Assembly: GCA_958450325.1 (NCBI GenBank)
Contig: OY288256.1
Location: 43,542,953-43,606,952 of the forward strand
DNA length: 64,000 nt
DNA from: Agrostemma githago
Lineage: Eukaryota; Streptophyta; Magnoliopsida; Caryophyllales; Caryophyllaceae
Reading direction: 5' to 3'
Shown: piece by piece, positions 11,060 to 22,897 of the stretch
How the letters are laid out: the number at the start of each line of letters is the position of its first letter
How positions within the stretch are numbered: the stretch's first letter is position 1
Translations under genes and position numbers: made by a program
The notes under the pieces: generated by a model
The model's database searches: none
Told to the model about the DNA's origin: nothing
Seen by the model: only the letters and a program-made list of their open reading frames with translations

Positions 11060-13657
11060 TCCACCTCAACGCGGCCACGCGCGGGTTTGGGTAAGCGAAT
11101 GAATCTCGTGGTAAGATTGTTCTCGGGTTCGAAATTTAAGTCAAAGGTGGAGTCGCCACCGAATTTTGTGGTTATTCGGAACCATTCGAGCCCACTCTAT
11201 GTCGTCGTGGACTATACACAGAGTACGGCCCACTTCGATTTCAGAGTTTATGAGGCTCGTCCCTTTGCATTATTATATCGACACCGTTTACATACATCGG
11301 CTTTCATATATAAAATGAGTCTCGTGCGCCAAGGGTTTCGGACATCCGGAAACCAAGGTTCTGAGTAAGGGGTGAGGGTACGTGTTGGGAAGCCCACTAA
11401 GGACACCTAACCCCGCCCGCACATGGCGGCCTCTACTAAGACATCGTTCGTGTTCGTGTACGCGCACTAGTAAAATGATTAAATGATATGCAAACAGCGT
11501 TTTCGGGCTAAGCATGTGAGTCTTGCGCTAACTACGTCATTTAATGCATCTAACTATTGTCGAAGTTGTTTAGCATGCGAGGTTCATTTATAAAGCGGTA
11601 AGCAAGTAAATAAACAAAACTCGTAAATAAAAGTGTACAAGTTACACGGGCGGAAATACAACCCGAAATTCACAATACAACTATTAATAGAAATAATGAA
11701 CTAAAATAAGGAGAGCGATAAATAGAATAAATGACTCGAAACGGACCCGTATATAGTAAATACAAACTAGACCATAAGTTGTGCAATTGGACGAATTTCG
11801 ATCAATTACGCATCATATTGCGTACTAATCAAAGGACGGAGGTTCGAGACCTAGGCGTGGTGCAAACCCGATCTCGAACCTCGATGCCTTGTCCCGACTT
11901 ATCACCTCAAGGAATGGAGTCTAAATTAATCGTGTGTCGGATACGACTAAAGAGTCGTCGACACAAAAATAATAGTGCGAGACCGTCGATCTAAGTCGTT
12001 TTGAGTGTAGTGATATGCAAGGGTTTTGAAAATTAGAATTACGTGATTGATTTTGCACGCTACGACTAAGTCGTAAAAAAAAAGACGAGGCTCGAATGTT
12101 GCATTAAAGCACTCGGTTTTCTGGGCTACAGGAATCGAGTCATGGTCTAACTCGGTCGAGTGTGTCCTCAAGGGTAGCTACTGCCCAATTTTTTGGGTGC
12201 TACTCGATTGAGTAGCCTACGTACTCGGTCGAGTAGCCCCTGTACGAGTGACAACTCGTATTGTTTTTATGTTTAAAATCGATAGTTGGCCAAATTAAAT
12301 ATAAATATCGCACGATTTGAATTTAACTCGGCTTCCGGTGTTATAATCGTGTATGCATGCGATTATAACACCGTTATCGGAATTTTATGAAAATGTTATC
12401 GTTAGATTTGAAATTTTGAATTAGTAACGGAATTGCACCCTTCTACGTCACGACATCGGAATTAATCCTTTCGGATTATGTGATGTCGGTTTTCGTGTCA
12501 ACGGGTTCCGTACTAATCGTTGAAATGGGATCAAATGCGTTCAACTATGATCGATAACGATCACATCATGTCCTTGAGCACATTGGGGCGGCGCTCCTCG
12601 AAAGGGCGCCACCTCCGTCGTTACTCGTAAAGGAATTAGACGGACTTTAGGCGATCTCCATAGTCAAATGTATTTGAAACCGGGATTTTAACGTTAATAT
12701 ATACGCGGTAAATGAATGTTAATTGTTAGAATGCGGAATTAAAGTGTTAGTAAACAATAAAAAAAAGGTTAGTGTTAAAGTTAGCGTTACTAGTACAATT
12801 ATAATACAAAATACGAAAATATAAACAAAAGATTAGAGAAAAATAAAGATCGAGATGGGGTTTAGGACACCCTCAACATACATGCTTAGTAAGGGCCTCG
12901 GAAATGGACTCGTAAATAGCGACGGGACGCCGGAGTATCGAGGATGTATGCAAGTTATGGTGTGTGTGTGTGTGTATGGGTGGATTTTGTCGGTTTTTCG
13001 AGGGAAAAATGACTCGGTTTTAGGCTTAGGGTTGCTAAGGGTTGAAGTGTGGTGTAATAGTAGGACTAGGGTAGAAATGTAGGGTAAATATGCATGGAAA
13101 AAATCTGTCAAAATGAGTGGGGTTTGAGGGGTATTTATAGATTTTACCCCACGACCTAGGGTCACTCGATCGAGTGGCCCTAGTGCACTCGATCGAGTGC
13201 CCTTGCAAACGGGCCTAATCCGGTAAAAGAAGCTCCACTCGACCGAATGGGTCAATCCACTCGATCGAGTGGATCAAGAGGATCGAGTTATTTTAGGAAG
13301 GGGTTGACTTTTGTTTTATTTGAATTTTTGATTTGGGCGCCAGCTTCTAGAAGCTCCTCTAGGCTGATTTGTGTGACGAATTCGTTTTTGACCGGGTTTG
13401 ACCCGGTCGCTAAAAGACGGGATTTAGTTTTGGTGTCGGTTTTGGCCCAAATTAGTCTCGTTTTGCTCGGAACGACCCACTGGGCCTGGATTTGAGGTCT
13501 GTTTTGTGAGATTTTTACTCCGCTAAAAGTCCATGCCAGATATTATTGATTCCGAGCCCAAATTCGAGTATACTAAGTCACGTTTGCGTCCGATCATCAT
13601 CGGGTGTTTTTTGGAGACTACCATAGACACCTGGCAGTCAAAATGTGGGTGTCTACA
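11057..13657 (-). repeat. 3' LTR of element C
   Basis: Matches 24147-26766 along its whole length except that 14 terminal bases are lost at the AT repeat. It ends CTACA on the plus strand, i.e. starts TGTAGACACC on the element strand. It carries several CACTCGATCGAGTG-type palindromes (about 12133-12236 and 13164-13272). The ORFs inside it are not conserved as proteins and are treated as spurious. Confidence 0.9.
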
Positions 13658-14411
13658 GAGCCCTCACTCTGACTAAGGCTTGGACAAGGCGAAAGTCAGA
13701 GTAGCTACCAGGCCAATCGCAGATTACGACCTGGCAGCCTTCCGGTCGGGTCCTTTGTAGTCCAATAGACTTGCGTGGAGGGCTCGCCAGCCATAAGCGG
13801 AGGGTCATACCTGTCTTGGTGATGGTAACTCCGCGTGGGGAGCCAAACTTGCCTTTGGGGATGTTGGTGTACCCGTATGCCGACACATCACATCTTGGAT
13901 GTAGCATTCCGGAGGAAACATCGACTTATGTTGGGGAATGAAATAGCTGCGCGGAGACTTTCTTCTGAAGTCTGGGGTGTACTTGTATGCTGACACATAA
14001 CAACTTGTATGTAACATGTAGGCGAAACACTAACTCGCGCTGGGAGATAAGATAATGAATTTTTGGAAAGGCCAAAATTTTTGAAAGGAAATTTATCACA
14101 ATTTTTTTTATCACAGAAAATTTTCGAAACTCTTAGGAAAGCTCGGGATGGCTTGATTCCTATTCTGGGTTCTTTGTATGAAATCAGGCATGCGCACGCA
14201 TAGGGCCCAGGTTTGCTGAGGAGGCATGGCAGTTAGGGTTACAGGTGGGATTTCCTATTATAAATATAGGTCTCCCTGCTTCAACTTTTGCATTGCAACT
14301 CAAACTCTCCTTTTTCTTCTCAGAATCTTTTAGACTTTCAAGAAAACTAGAAATTTCTGTCTCGCTTGGTCCCAATACTTTCGGGACGAGGAAAAGGTCC
14401 GACTAACCCAG
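13658..14411 (-). other. Element C 3' untranslated internal region
   Basis: Begins with AGAGTGAGGG on the element strand just before the LTR, a plausible polypurine tract. Around 13855-14035 are two diverged copies of a roughly 120-bp block sharing TGCCGACACATCACA-like sequence. The rest serves as leader for the opposite-strand ORF. Confidence 0.55.
14259..14266 (+). promoter_or_regulatory. TATA box for the antisense ORF of element C
   Basis: TATAAATA lies about 150 bp before the ATG at 14412 on the plus strand, opposite to the element's genomic transcript. This fits an independent promoter for the extra ORF; it is inferred from sequence only. Confidence 0.5.
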
Positions 14412-16093
14412 ATGGGAATCGTCAGTCTATTCCCCCTCCAACATCTGATAATTGACTCACATTTCTTGGACGCCTGCCTGACGTTTTGGGATACTACCCA
14501 TCATGTCTTGGCGTTCCCGCGGGGAGAAATATGCCCCCTACCTGAGGAAATCGCAGTTATAGGTGGTTGGAGCTCTGTTGTTCATCCTGCTACCCCTCCG
14601 TTCTACCTAGATCCGAGAAGGAGGCTGAGGGATTTCTTGGGTCTGTCTCATGCTGAGACAAATCGGATGGTGCGGGGAAATACTGTTTCCCTATTTGACC
14701 TGGCTGACAAGTTCATGAACAGCCGAGATGTGAGGGCCACCCCTACTTACAGGCGTAGGACATTCGCCTTTTGCATGCTGCACTGCTGTCTTTGAAGGGA
14801 TGATGGAGCTTGACTCGTGCATGGGTCAGATCAGCCTGATCGGTGTGGTTGACCAGATGGAGACTGGTCATACCCCTGCTTGGCTACCCACCGGGGAAAT
14901 CATCATGGGTCTGGATGCTAGGCGACTCGACCCAGCCCGACACCTGACGGGGAGTACCCGTATTCTGCAGGTATACATTATGCGTTTTTTTTTTTTTTTT
15001 TTTTGACCTACGTAGGTCACTCGATCGAGTGGACCTGTCACTCGATCGAGTGACACTCTTAGCGAGCTACTGCCTGTTTTTGGAGGGATTACTCGATCGA
15101 GTCAGCTACTGCACTCGATCGAGTGGGCTATAGCGGACCACTCTGTTGCTTACGGATCTTGTGTGTACTTTTCAGATATGGTTGTTGGAGCGGCTATCGA
15201 TTATAGAGTCCCCTCCGAGCGTCCTCAATTACCGGAGCAGTCAGATTAGCTCCAGAAGGCGACGGATAAGCTCGAGTCATCAAATAAACCGAGCTTACTG
15301 GGATGAGGAGCTGGTGTTCCACGGGGGTCCCTTAATCAGGTGGACCGTCGCTTGGTGGTTTCTCCTCAAACTGACGGGATTGGCCAAGAGGGACCAAGCC
15401 CGCTATTTGGTGATTCTGTCCCTTGACTGGACAGTTCATATTTACCCGGACCGTCTCCTGAGGCAGTTCGATTTGTCTCAGCGCATCCCTGTGACTGAAA
15501 CAATCATTAGCGTCCCGCTCCAATTGACGGATGCTATGTGCGACACCTGGTTGTAGAGATGGTTCACCTGTCCTACATGGACTGTACCCAGCCCTTGCCA
15601 ATCCGCTTGGGTTTCACGTGCTTACCAGAAATGGACTTCCGAGGAGTCCGAGGAAGCTCTCAAGGCTTTGAAGGTTGATGAGGCCTTCGAACTAGTTCGC
15701 CGAGAGACGGCGAAGGATAACAGGGATTTCTTCGACTGGGGAGATATTCCTGATCCTTTAGTCCGAGGAGAATCGGGTCTTAAGTCACAAACTAAGACTC
15801 GATCTAAGGAGGTCGGTGCCAGCAGCACACAGGGGCAGCCAAGCCCCCAGACTGATTTGGAGAGACGCCTTGGGCCAAGGCTGGCGGCCCGGGACCGACT
15901 AGGTCCGCGTGACCGGCTCCCTGAGCCCGTGAGGGCCCAACTTGGGCCCATTGAAGTGATAGAAGATTCGGGCTCAAACAAACGAGCCCGAGCTAGAGAG
16001 GTTCCCGTGGTGATTCGGGAACGCTCTCCTCCGCGTCGTCGCAAGTGGACGGCTAAGGAGGCCAAGGACAAGGGGAAGGGCAAGATGCCCTGA
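14412..16093 (+). pseudogene. Extra antisense ORF of Tat element, plant-mobile-domain-like protein
   Basis: Two exons: 14412-14970 and 15176-16093, with a GT-AG intron 14971-15175 that joins in frame at LQ/IWLLERL. The N-terminal part has the PLPEEIAVIGGW pattern and the C-terminal part of exon 2 has WDEELV and WTVAWWFLLK patterns seen in plant mobile domain (aminotransferase-like) proteins; the tail is charged and ends in a Lys-rich stretch. Tat elements are known to carry reverse-oriented extra ORFs of this kind between INT and the 3' LTR; their role is unknown. Breaks: a frame change near 14793 and a TAG at 15554-15556. The intron contains four palindromes of the CTCGATCGAG type that also occur in the LTRs. 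Confidence 0.75.
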
Positions 16094-16488
16094 ATGCCGA
16101 GTCCTTTAGCTTTATTATTATTTAAATATTATTACTATTTTTGTTGTGTGCTTCTTTTTTGTATTTTTTTGGAATTCCTGCATTTTGTAGTTTTCCGAGT
16201 TTATCGGGATTTTTTTTTGGTATTTAATAAAAGAATTCTATTATTAAACCGCTCCTGTCTTTTCTCGATTGCATTGGTTGTGCCCTTTTGAGGGGCTGCC
16301 TACGTATCCGCGATTAGCAGAATCAAACCAAACGTAGTTCAGGTCTTAGTAAATTTGCAATCTCGAATTACACCAAGACTATGGGTTTAAAATGCTTGCG
16401 ACAGTAGAATAAATAATTCTAGCTCATTGACTTGCTTTTTTGAAAAAAAATGATTTTGATAAAATTTGCTAATGACATTGAGAAAGGG
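16094..16488. other. Spacer between integrase gene and antisense ORF
   Basis: AT-rich, with the 3' ends of the two convergent coding regions on either side. It probably holds both 3' UTRs. No ORF or repeat stands out. Confidence 0.5.
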
Positions 16489-17634
16489 CTAAGGGTAGTA
16501 ACGCTTCAGCTGGTCCAGGTTGGTCGGGTTGACGAACTCATTCCCGTCCAGGTCCGTCAGCATCACTGCTCCCCCTGATAAGATCTTCTTTACCAGATAT
16601 GGCCGAGCCCAATTGGGTTTGAACTTTCCCCTTGGGTCAACTGGTAGTAAAGCTCGAACAGACTTAAGGACTAGATCCCCTTCTTTAATGTTTCTGGGCC
16701 TTACTCTCTTGTTGAAGGCCCGTTGGATCCTTTTCTGGTAGATTTGGATATTATTGAGGGCGCGAGATCGTCGTTCGTCTAGTAGAACCAACGAGTCATA
16801 CCGCGCTCGAACCTAGTCAGCTTCGGGCACTTGGCTTTCTAGCAGAATTCTGAGAGATGGTACCTCTAACTCAACTGGCTGGACTGCCTCCATCCCATAG
16901 GTTAGGTAATACGGCGTCGCCCTGGTTGCGGTGCGAATTGACGTTCGGTATCCCCATAGGGCAAAAGGTATTTTGTCGGGCCAGTCCCGGTAATTATCAG
17001 CCATCTTTTTTAGTATGGTGACAATCGTTTTATTGGCCGCCTCTACTGCTCCATTTGTTTGGGGACGGCAAGGCGAGGACGTATGCCTTTGAATTTTATA
17101 CTTGGTCAGCAGGGCCGCAGTCTCGGCTTGGAAATGGGTCCCGTGATCACTGATAAATTCATAAGGAATCTCATACCGACATATTATCTTGTTCTGGATA
17201 AACTTGGCGACATGCTTAGCATTGAGAATGCGATATGATTCAGTTTCGACCCATTTGGTGAAATAGTCGATAGCTACTAAAATAAAGCAGTGCCCACCAG
17301 TGCCAGAGGGATTTATTTTCCCGATTATGTCGATACCCCATGTCGAGAATGGCCAGGGTGACGTCATGGTATAAAGCAATGATGACGGCATATGTTGCAC
17401 ATTGCAGAAGATTTGACAGTTATGACAATGTTTGACATATAACTGGCAGTCGGCTTCCATAGTATTCCAGTAATAACCGAGCCTCATGATTTTTTGGACC
17501 AGCATGTGGGCATTCATATGTGGACCGTTTTCACCATCATGTACTTCAGCCATAACTTTCTCGGCCTTGTATTTATCAACACAAAGGAGAAGAGCCCCCT
17601 GTGCCGTCTTTTTGTACAGTTGTCCGTCATCGGT
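16489..17634 (-). pseudogene. Integrase domain of element C
   Basis: Contains an H-H-C-C zinc-binding region (GPHMNAHM ... CHNCQ), then the DDE core: Asp in TWGIDIIGK, Asp in FISDHGTHFQ and Glu in TNGAVEAANK, followed by a C-terminal DNA-binding part ending KRYYP. It would insert the cDNA into chromosomes. It is separated from the upstream RNase H by a TGA at 17635-17637 and interrupted by a TAG at 16813-16815, so the copy is inactive unless read through. Confidence 0.9.
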
Positions 17635-18354
17635 TCAGATGAACAGGGTGGCGAGCCTTCGTAAGGCTTTTTTGGCTCGACCTTCAGTCCCGGGAGGATA
17701 TTCTCCGTTTGTCAGGTACGTTAACACAGTCTGATACCATGGTTCGGGATCAGTTATCTCAATGTCTTCGATGTCGTGAATGTACGCCGGCTCGGACCGT
17801 CTTTCGACGCAAATTGGCTTACTGGTCACGTGGTCGGGAATGTTCAGTAAAGATGCCAATTTTGAGAGTGCATCTGCGAACTGATTCTCTTCTCGGGGCA
17901 GGTATATGTACTCTACCCTTTGGAATTGTTTCTCGAGATCCCTTACTCGTGCGTGGTAGGCCACGAGATTAGCATTCCGAGTCTTCCATTTTTGGAGTGC
18001 TTGGTTAATGACCAAGGATGAATCACCATGTACCCGGAGATTTGTGATCCCCAGATTGGCGGCGGCTTGTAGCCCGTAAATGCATGCTTCGTACTTTGTC
18101 GCATTATTGGTAACATCAAAGTCCAGTTTGATGGAAACGGGAGTATGCTCCCCTCTTGGTGAGATTAGGAGGATCCCAACTCCGAACCCTCGAAAATTAG
18201 ATGCTCCATCGAAGTATAAATCCCATGTTTCAGTATCGGTATGGAAAATATCTTCGTCTGGGAAGGACCAGGTGTCAGTGTGTCCTTCTTCGGTCACCGG
18301 GCTGTCGGCAAGAAATTCAGCTACTACCCGCCCCTTAATGGCCTTTAATGGCAC
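17635..18354 (-). pseudogene. Archaeal-type second RNase H of element C
   Basis: A second RNase H domain: Asp in LYFDGAS, Glu in YEACIYG, Asp in VHGDSSLV and Asp in FADALSK give the D-E-D-D active site. Such a domain downstream of the usual RNase H is characteristic of Tat retrotransposons, and is thought to have been acquired from a cellular-type gene. It is out of frame with the upstream RT-RNase H by a frameshift at 18335-18354, where an ATTAAAGGCC-like sequence occurs twice. Confidence 0.85.
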
Positions 18355-19591
18355 AAATTAGGTCAAACTCTGCCAACATTAGAGTCCATCTAGAAATTCG
18401 GCCATTGAGAATGGGTTTTTCGAAGAGGTATTTGATGGGGTCCATCCTGGATAGCACATGGACCTCGTAGCTGAGCATATAGTGCCGGAGCTTCTTAGTA
18501 GCCCAAACCAGAGCCAAACACGTCTTTTCGAGCATGGTATATTTGCACTCATACTCTAAAAACTTCTTACCGATGTAATAGATAGCTCGTTCTTCGGAGT
18601 CAACTGTCTGAGCCAGCATAGCCCCCATGGCTGTCTCGGTCGTCATTAGGTATAACGACAGAGGCAAGCCGGGTTGAGGTGGCATTAAGACCGGCGGAGC
18701 AGACAATATTTCCTTGATCTTGTCGAAAGCAGCTTGGTACTTGTCATCCCATAGTACTCGTTCTCCTCCTTTCAGTTTCTTGAAAATCGGTTCACACACC
18801 ATGGTTAGTTTGGAAATGAACCGACTGATATACTGGACTTTCCCGAGAAATCCCCTTATTTCTTTTTCGGTTTTGGGAGGTTGCATCTCGGTAATGGCTT
18901 TGATTTTAGCTGGGTCGACTTCGATACCTTGTTGGCTAACGATATGACCCAGTAATTTGCCTGATGTTACCCCGAAACTGCACTTTTGAGGGTTTAGCCT
19001 CATGTTGTACTTGCGCAGTTGGGTGAAGAATTTTCTTAGGGCGGTAATGTGACCGTCCCGTTCTTTAGATTTGACAATCATGTCGTCTACATAAACTTCT
19101 ACCTCTTTATGCATCATGTCATGTAATAAAGTGGTAGCGGTCCTTTGATATGTGGCTCCGGCGTTAATGAGACCGAATGGCATGACGGTATAGCAGTAAG
19201 TACCCCAAGGTGTTGTGAAGGTAGTCTTGCTCATATCTTCTTCCGCCATCTTGATCTGATTGTACCCGACATACCCGTCCATGAATGATAGAAGGGCATG
19301 ATCGGCCGTGTTATCCACCAGTATGTCGATGTGTGGTAACGGAAAATCATCTTTCGGGCTTGCCTTACTAAGATCCCGAAAATCAACGCATACCCGCACC
19401 TTACCGTCCTTTTTAGGAACCGGCACGATGTTTGCCACCCAGTCCGGATATTCGGACACTTGTATGAAGCCGGCTTTGAACTGTTTGTCGACTTCTTCTT
19501 TTACCTTGAGAGACCACTCGGGCCTCATTTGGCGGAGTTTCTGCTTGACCGGTTTGCACCCATCTTTTATTGGTATGTGGTGCTCGGCTAT
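18335..19591 (-). pseudogene. Reverse transcriptase and RNase H of element C
   Basis: Reverse transcriptase with RVCVDFRDLSKAS, the catalytic YVDDM box, FLGKVQYISRFI in the thumb/connection, and a downstream conventional RNase H (ETAMGAMLAQ, KTCLALVWA) typical of Ty3/gypsy. A TAA at 19592-19594 cuts off the N-terminal part, and the frame is lost at its C-terminus, so the polyprotein is broken on both sides. Confidence 0.9.
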
Positions 19592-19814
19592 TTATCGGTC
19601 TATCCCCGGCATGTCCTTGTAGGACCATGCGAAGACATCTTTGAACTCTTGGAGGAGGCTTATGAACTGTTGTTTCTCCTCGGGATCTAGGGATAACCTT
19701 AAGTGTCTGAGGCTCTATGGTTGTTGCCACATTTATGGACTCGGTTACTTCGATTACCGGGTTCCGGGATTCCCTTTGCTCTAGTTGCTCGATCAGATGC
19801 GGAGGTAAGGGTAC

Positions 19815-21305
19815 CTATTCGTCTGGTTTCTCAATGTCATTGCATAAAGTATTTTTGAAAACAGAATTTAAAAGAGACAAGTTGTAAGCAGAACGGTTGT
19901 TATTATTGATTGAGAATTTGGAAAACAGCTCGAAAAGAGCAGCCATCTGATCATTGGTCAGAGGCGGAATTGGTAAAGCACTCGAGACAGACCCCGAAGT
20001 GCCAGCAGCAGGAATGATAAAAGGGGGAGGGGTTACAGGAGTGATTCTAGCACCAACTTCCCTAGACTCGACCTCAGACTCAGACTCAGACTCCGACTCA
20101 GACTCGGACTCAGGCATGTCTCCCTCTCCAGTGATCAGCTTGTAGATTCTTCCCTGACTGTCAGTCCACTTGATAGTCTTCCTCCAGGGCCTGTTTTCCG
20201 TCTCGGAACCAACATCCGAGATTAGCTTGGTCGGGTCAAACCTGTTGCTGCGGAGAATCAGGTTGACCAGGTCTTCCTTTGGAGTTGGGGCTATGGTGTC
20301 TTCCCTAAATAGTAGCCCTAGCGCGGGCTCAGCATTATCAGCTCCATCGGACTGGATGAGGGTGAACACATCATCCGGAATATAGTTGCAGTCCCGGGCC
20401 AAGTGGGTCCCCAGATGCACAACATTGGGTTGGTATAAACCAACCTGAACAGCCCCAAACACCGGTGTGACAAAGTAGTCAGCCAACTGTGGGCTATAAG
20501 GGATCAAGTGGATACCCTTAATAATGTTGCAGGCATTTTCAATTCCTGCTCGGACAACGTTGCTGGGAGTGATGGCATAACCGAGACCAAAGTGAGAGTC
20601 TTCGTCTTTGAGGACCTCGATGATCTTCCCAGCTGGAAGATCGGGTCGAGAGGTAGCCCCCGGAAAGTACCCTAGGTTCTGGAGCATCGTGTCGATACTC
20701 GTAGTGAAGTAAGGCCTAAAGAGGTACTCTTCCTCGATCATCCCCACAAAATCGAACCCCCAGAGGTCCGTGCGTCCCGTGGCGTTGCAGCTAGCCACAG
20801 TCATTGGTGTTGCCTCTAAAGTGATAACATCATTAAGCAGAGGCATCTTGATCTTTCGGTGGAGGGTGGAGGATACCGCCTTGACCGCGTGGATCCATGG
20901 CCTACCTAGGAGCAAGTTGAATGATGAGGTGACATCGATCACCTGAAATTCGAGCTCCTTTTCTATCGGGCCTGTTATGATGGTTAGTTTCACGGCCCCA
21001 GCTATCGACTTTGGGCTCCCATCAAAGGCTTGGATGGTCTGAGCAGTCGGGATATAATCGGCCTCGGTAATGCCGAGGGCTTTGGCGGTCCTTAGAGGAA
21101 GGACATTTACAGCGGACCCGTCATCAACCAGGGTCATAGGGAGATATTTCCCTCGGCAAACCACTGTAATGTAGAGGGCCAGATTATGGGAGACCCCGAA
21201 TGGTGGTAGGTCGGCTTCGGAGAAAGTGATCATTGGGCCTTCTTCCTTAGCTTTGCCCTTCAGGTGGGGCAGGACCGTGGCTACCATCTCAGCAGGGGTA
21301 ACCAA
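19815..21305 (-). pseudogene. Protease and linker of element C
   Basis: The N-terminal third is an aspartic protease: DDGSAVNVLP active site and LLLGRPWI flap-distal motif. The rest is a long linker with a run of Ser-Glu dipeptides (about 20075-20110). It ends at a stop before the RT frame. The gag frame overlaps its start, and a frameshift between about 21281 and 21360 separates the two. Confidence 0.85.
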
Positions 21306-22897
21306 AGAGTCAACCTTAATTTGATCGAGAGCCTTAGTAAGTGCTTCTCGATGCTCTTGTGAGCTGACCAGGAGTTGCCATATATATTGAGGTCAACTCG
21401 GGTCTTCTTCAGTTGCTTCACGAGAGCCGTTTCAGCAGTCGGCTCCTCAGGGGCGACTTCCGTCCTGAGTGGCTCAATGACGGTTGTCGGGATAGGGGTG
21501 TCCCTAGAGCTAGTGGCTTGATAGGGACGACCAAGATGGTTACTGGCTAAGACTCGGGATTTGGTCTTTCGGATCTCCTCGGAGATGATGGGGACAGCTT
21601 CCCCTTTGGCGAGGTAGACGTCATCCTCGTCGTCGAACCAGATCCCGTTCACTTGCGGGATAAATGGAGAGATAAGGTGAGAGCAATCAATCACCTCCCC
21701 GGTAAAGATGGCGTGGGAGCTGAAAGGGTTCTCCTTGTTACTAGGCTTATCTCCGGGTAGCGGGATTTTACCGCTTTCGATCAAGTCCTGGATCAAGTGC
21801 TTCAGCTTCCAGCACTTCTCGGTATCATGCCCATTGCCTCGGTGGTATTGGCAATAGGCCTGAGCATTGTAGTTCTTGGAGCGTCGCTCGACCGGAACTT
21901 CAGGGGTTGGCCCTATCGGTTGGACTAGGCCTTTGGATGATAGCCTTTGTAAGGCATAAGTATAGGTGGTACCTATATCAGTGAAAACCCGAGGTGGGGT
22001 GTTCTTCTTGGATGGGGCATCTAGTAGATTAACCGCGTCGAAAATGCTGCGGGTTGCAGCTTGTGGCTTGGTGGTGGAGGAGGAAGCCCCTTGGTACCCT
22101 TTGCTAGCGGCCTTAGTAAGGCCTTCCAGTCTTAGATCGTCTTCGATCCTCATACCCATTTCAGTAAGGGTGGTGAAATTGGGTATGACAGCGTACCGGA
22201 GGTGAACCCGGTAGGAGGGTAGGAGGTTCTTGACAAAAGCCTCCACCAAAGTCTTCTCACTGGGCTTATCAACCAGTTTCACGCTCTCGGCCCTCCAGCG
22301 TTGAAGGTATTTGGTAAAACCTTCTTTCGGCTCTTGGGCCATAACCTCAAGAGATCGCACTGTGGTTTGGATCTCGGTGTTGTCAGCATAATTCCGAGCG
22401 AACTCGGTGGCCACATCATCCCAAGTAGGGTATTTCTTCGGGTCTAGCCTGTAGTACCAGGCCTGTGGGTGCTTCTCAAGAGACGCAGCAAAGAGGTTTT
22501 TGAACATGGATGAATCCACTCCCTTGATGGCCATAAACTCTTTGAAGGCCCGTACATGTAGTCACGGGTCTTCGGTTCCCTCAAACATCGGTAGGCCCGT
22601 GAGGTTCAGGTTCGGGGGTAGCTTGTCGTTCACCGGGGCATACTCACGTCTGTTTTCCCGATGAATGTTGTTACTCCCGGCTAGGTGCACTTGTTCCTCC
22701 AGTCGGTGAATCGCACTTAGTAGCTCAGTCAGAGACCCATTGGTCTCGGTACTTGGAGTCCTTTGTTCCACTGCAGCCATGCGAGCAACAATAGCCACTT
22801 GACCAGCTCTCATTTCAGTCAGTTGGGCTTCAATGTCGGTCTGCTTGACGACCATGGCGTCCACAGAGGTTTTCAGACTGTTCAAAGCAGCTTCCAT
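21281..22897 (-). pseudogene. Gag of element C
   Basis: Gag polyprotein with the usual retrotransposon gag core (AWYYRLDPKKYPTWDD, FTKYLQRWRAES) and a downstream zinc-knuckle-like YCQYHRGNGHDTEKCWKL. The N-terminal 111 residues look coiled-coil. A TGA at 22562-22564 splits it, and the C-terminus runs out of frame before the protease. Confidence 0.85.

Noticed and set aside
12833..13255. 140-codon ORF in the LTR of element C
   Set aside because: The second LTR copy is frame-disrupted and shorter; sequence covers simple GT repeat and palindromes; no protein-like pattern.
15622..16083. 153-codon minus-strand ORF opposite the antisense ORF
   Set aside because: Shadow of the plus-strand plant-mobile-domain-like exon, which has better support from its intron and conserved motifs.
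21966..22205. Plus-strand ORFs within the Tat gag-pol region
   Set aside because: All are shadows of the minus-strand polyprotein.
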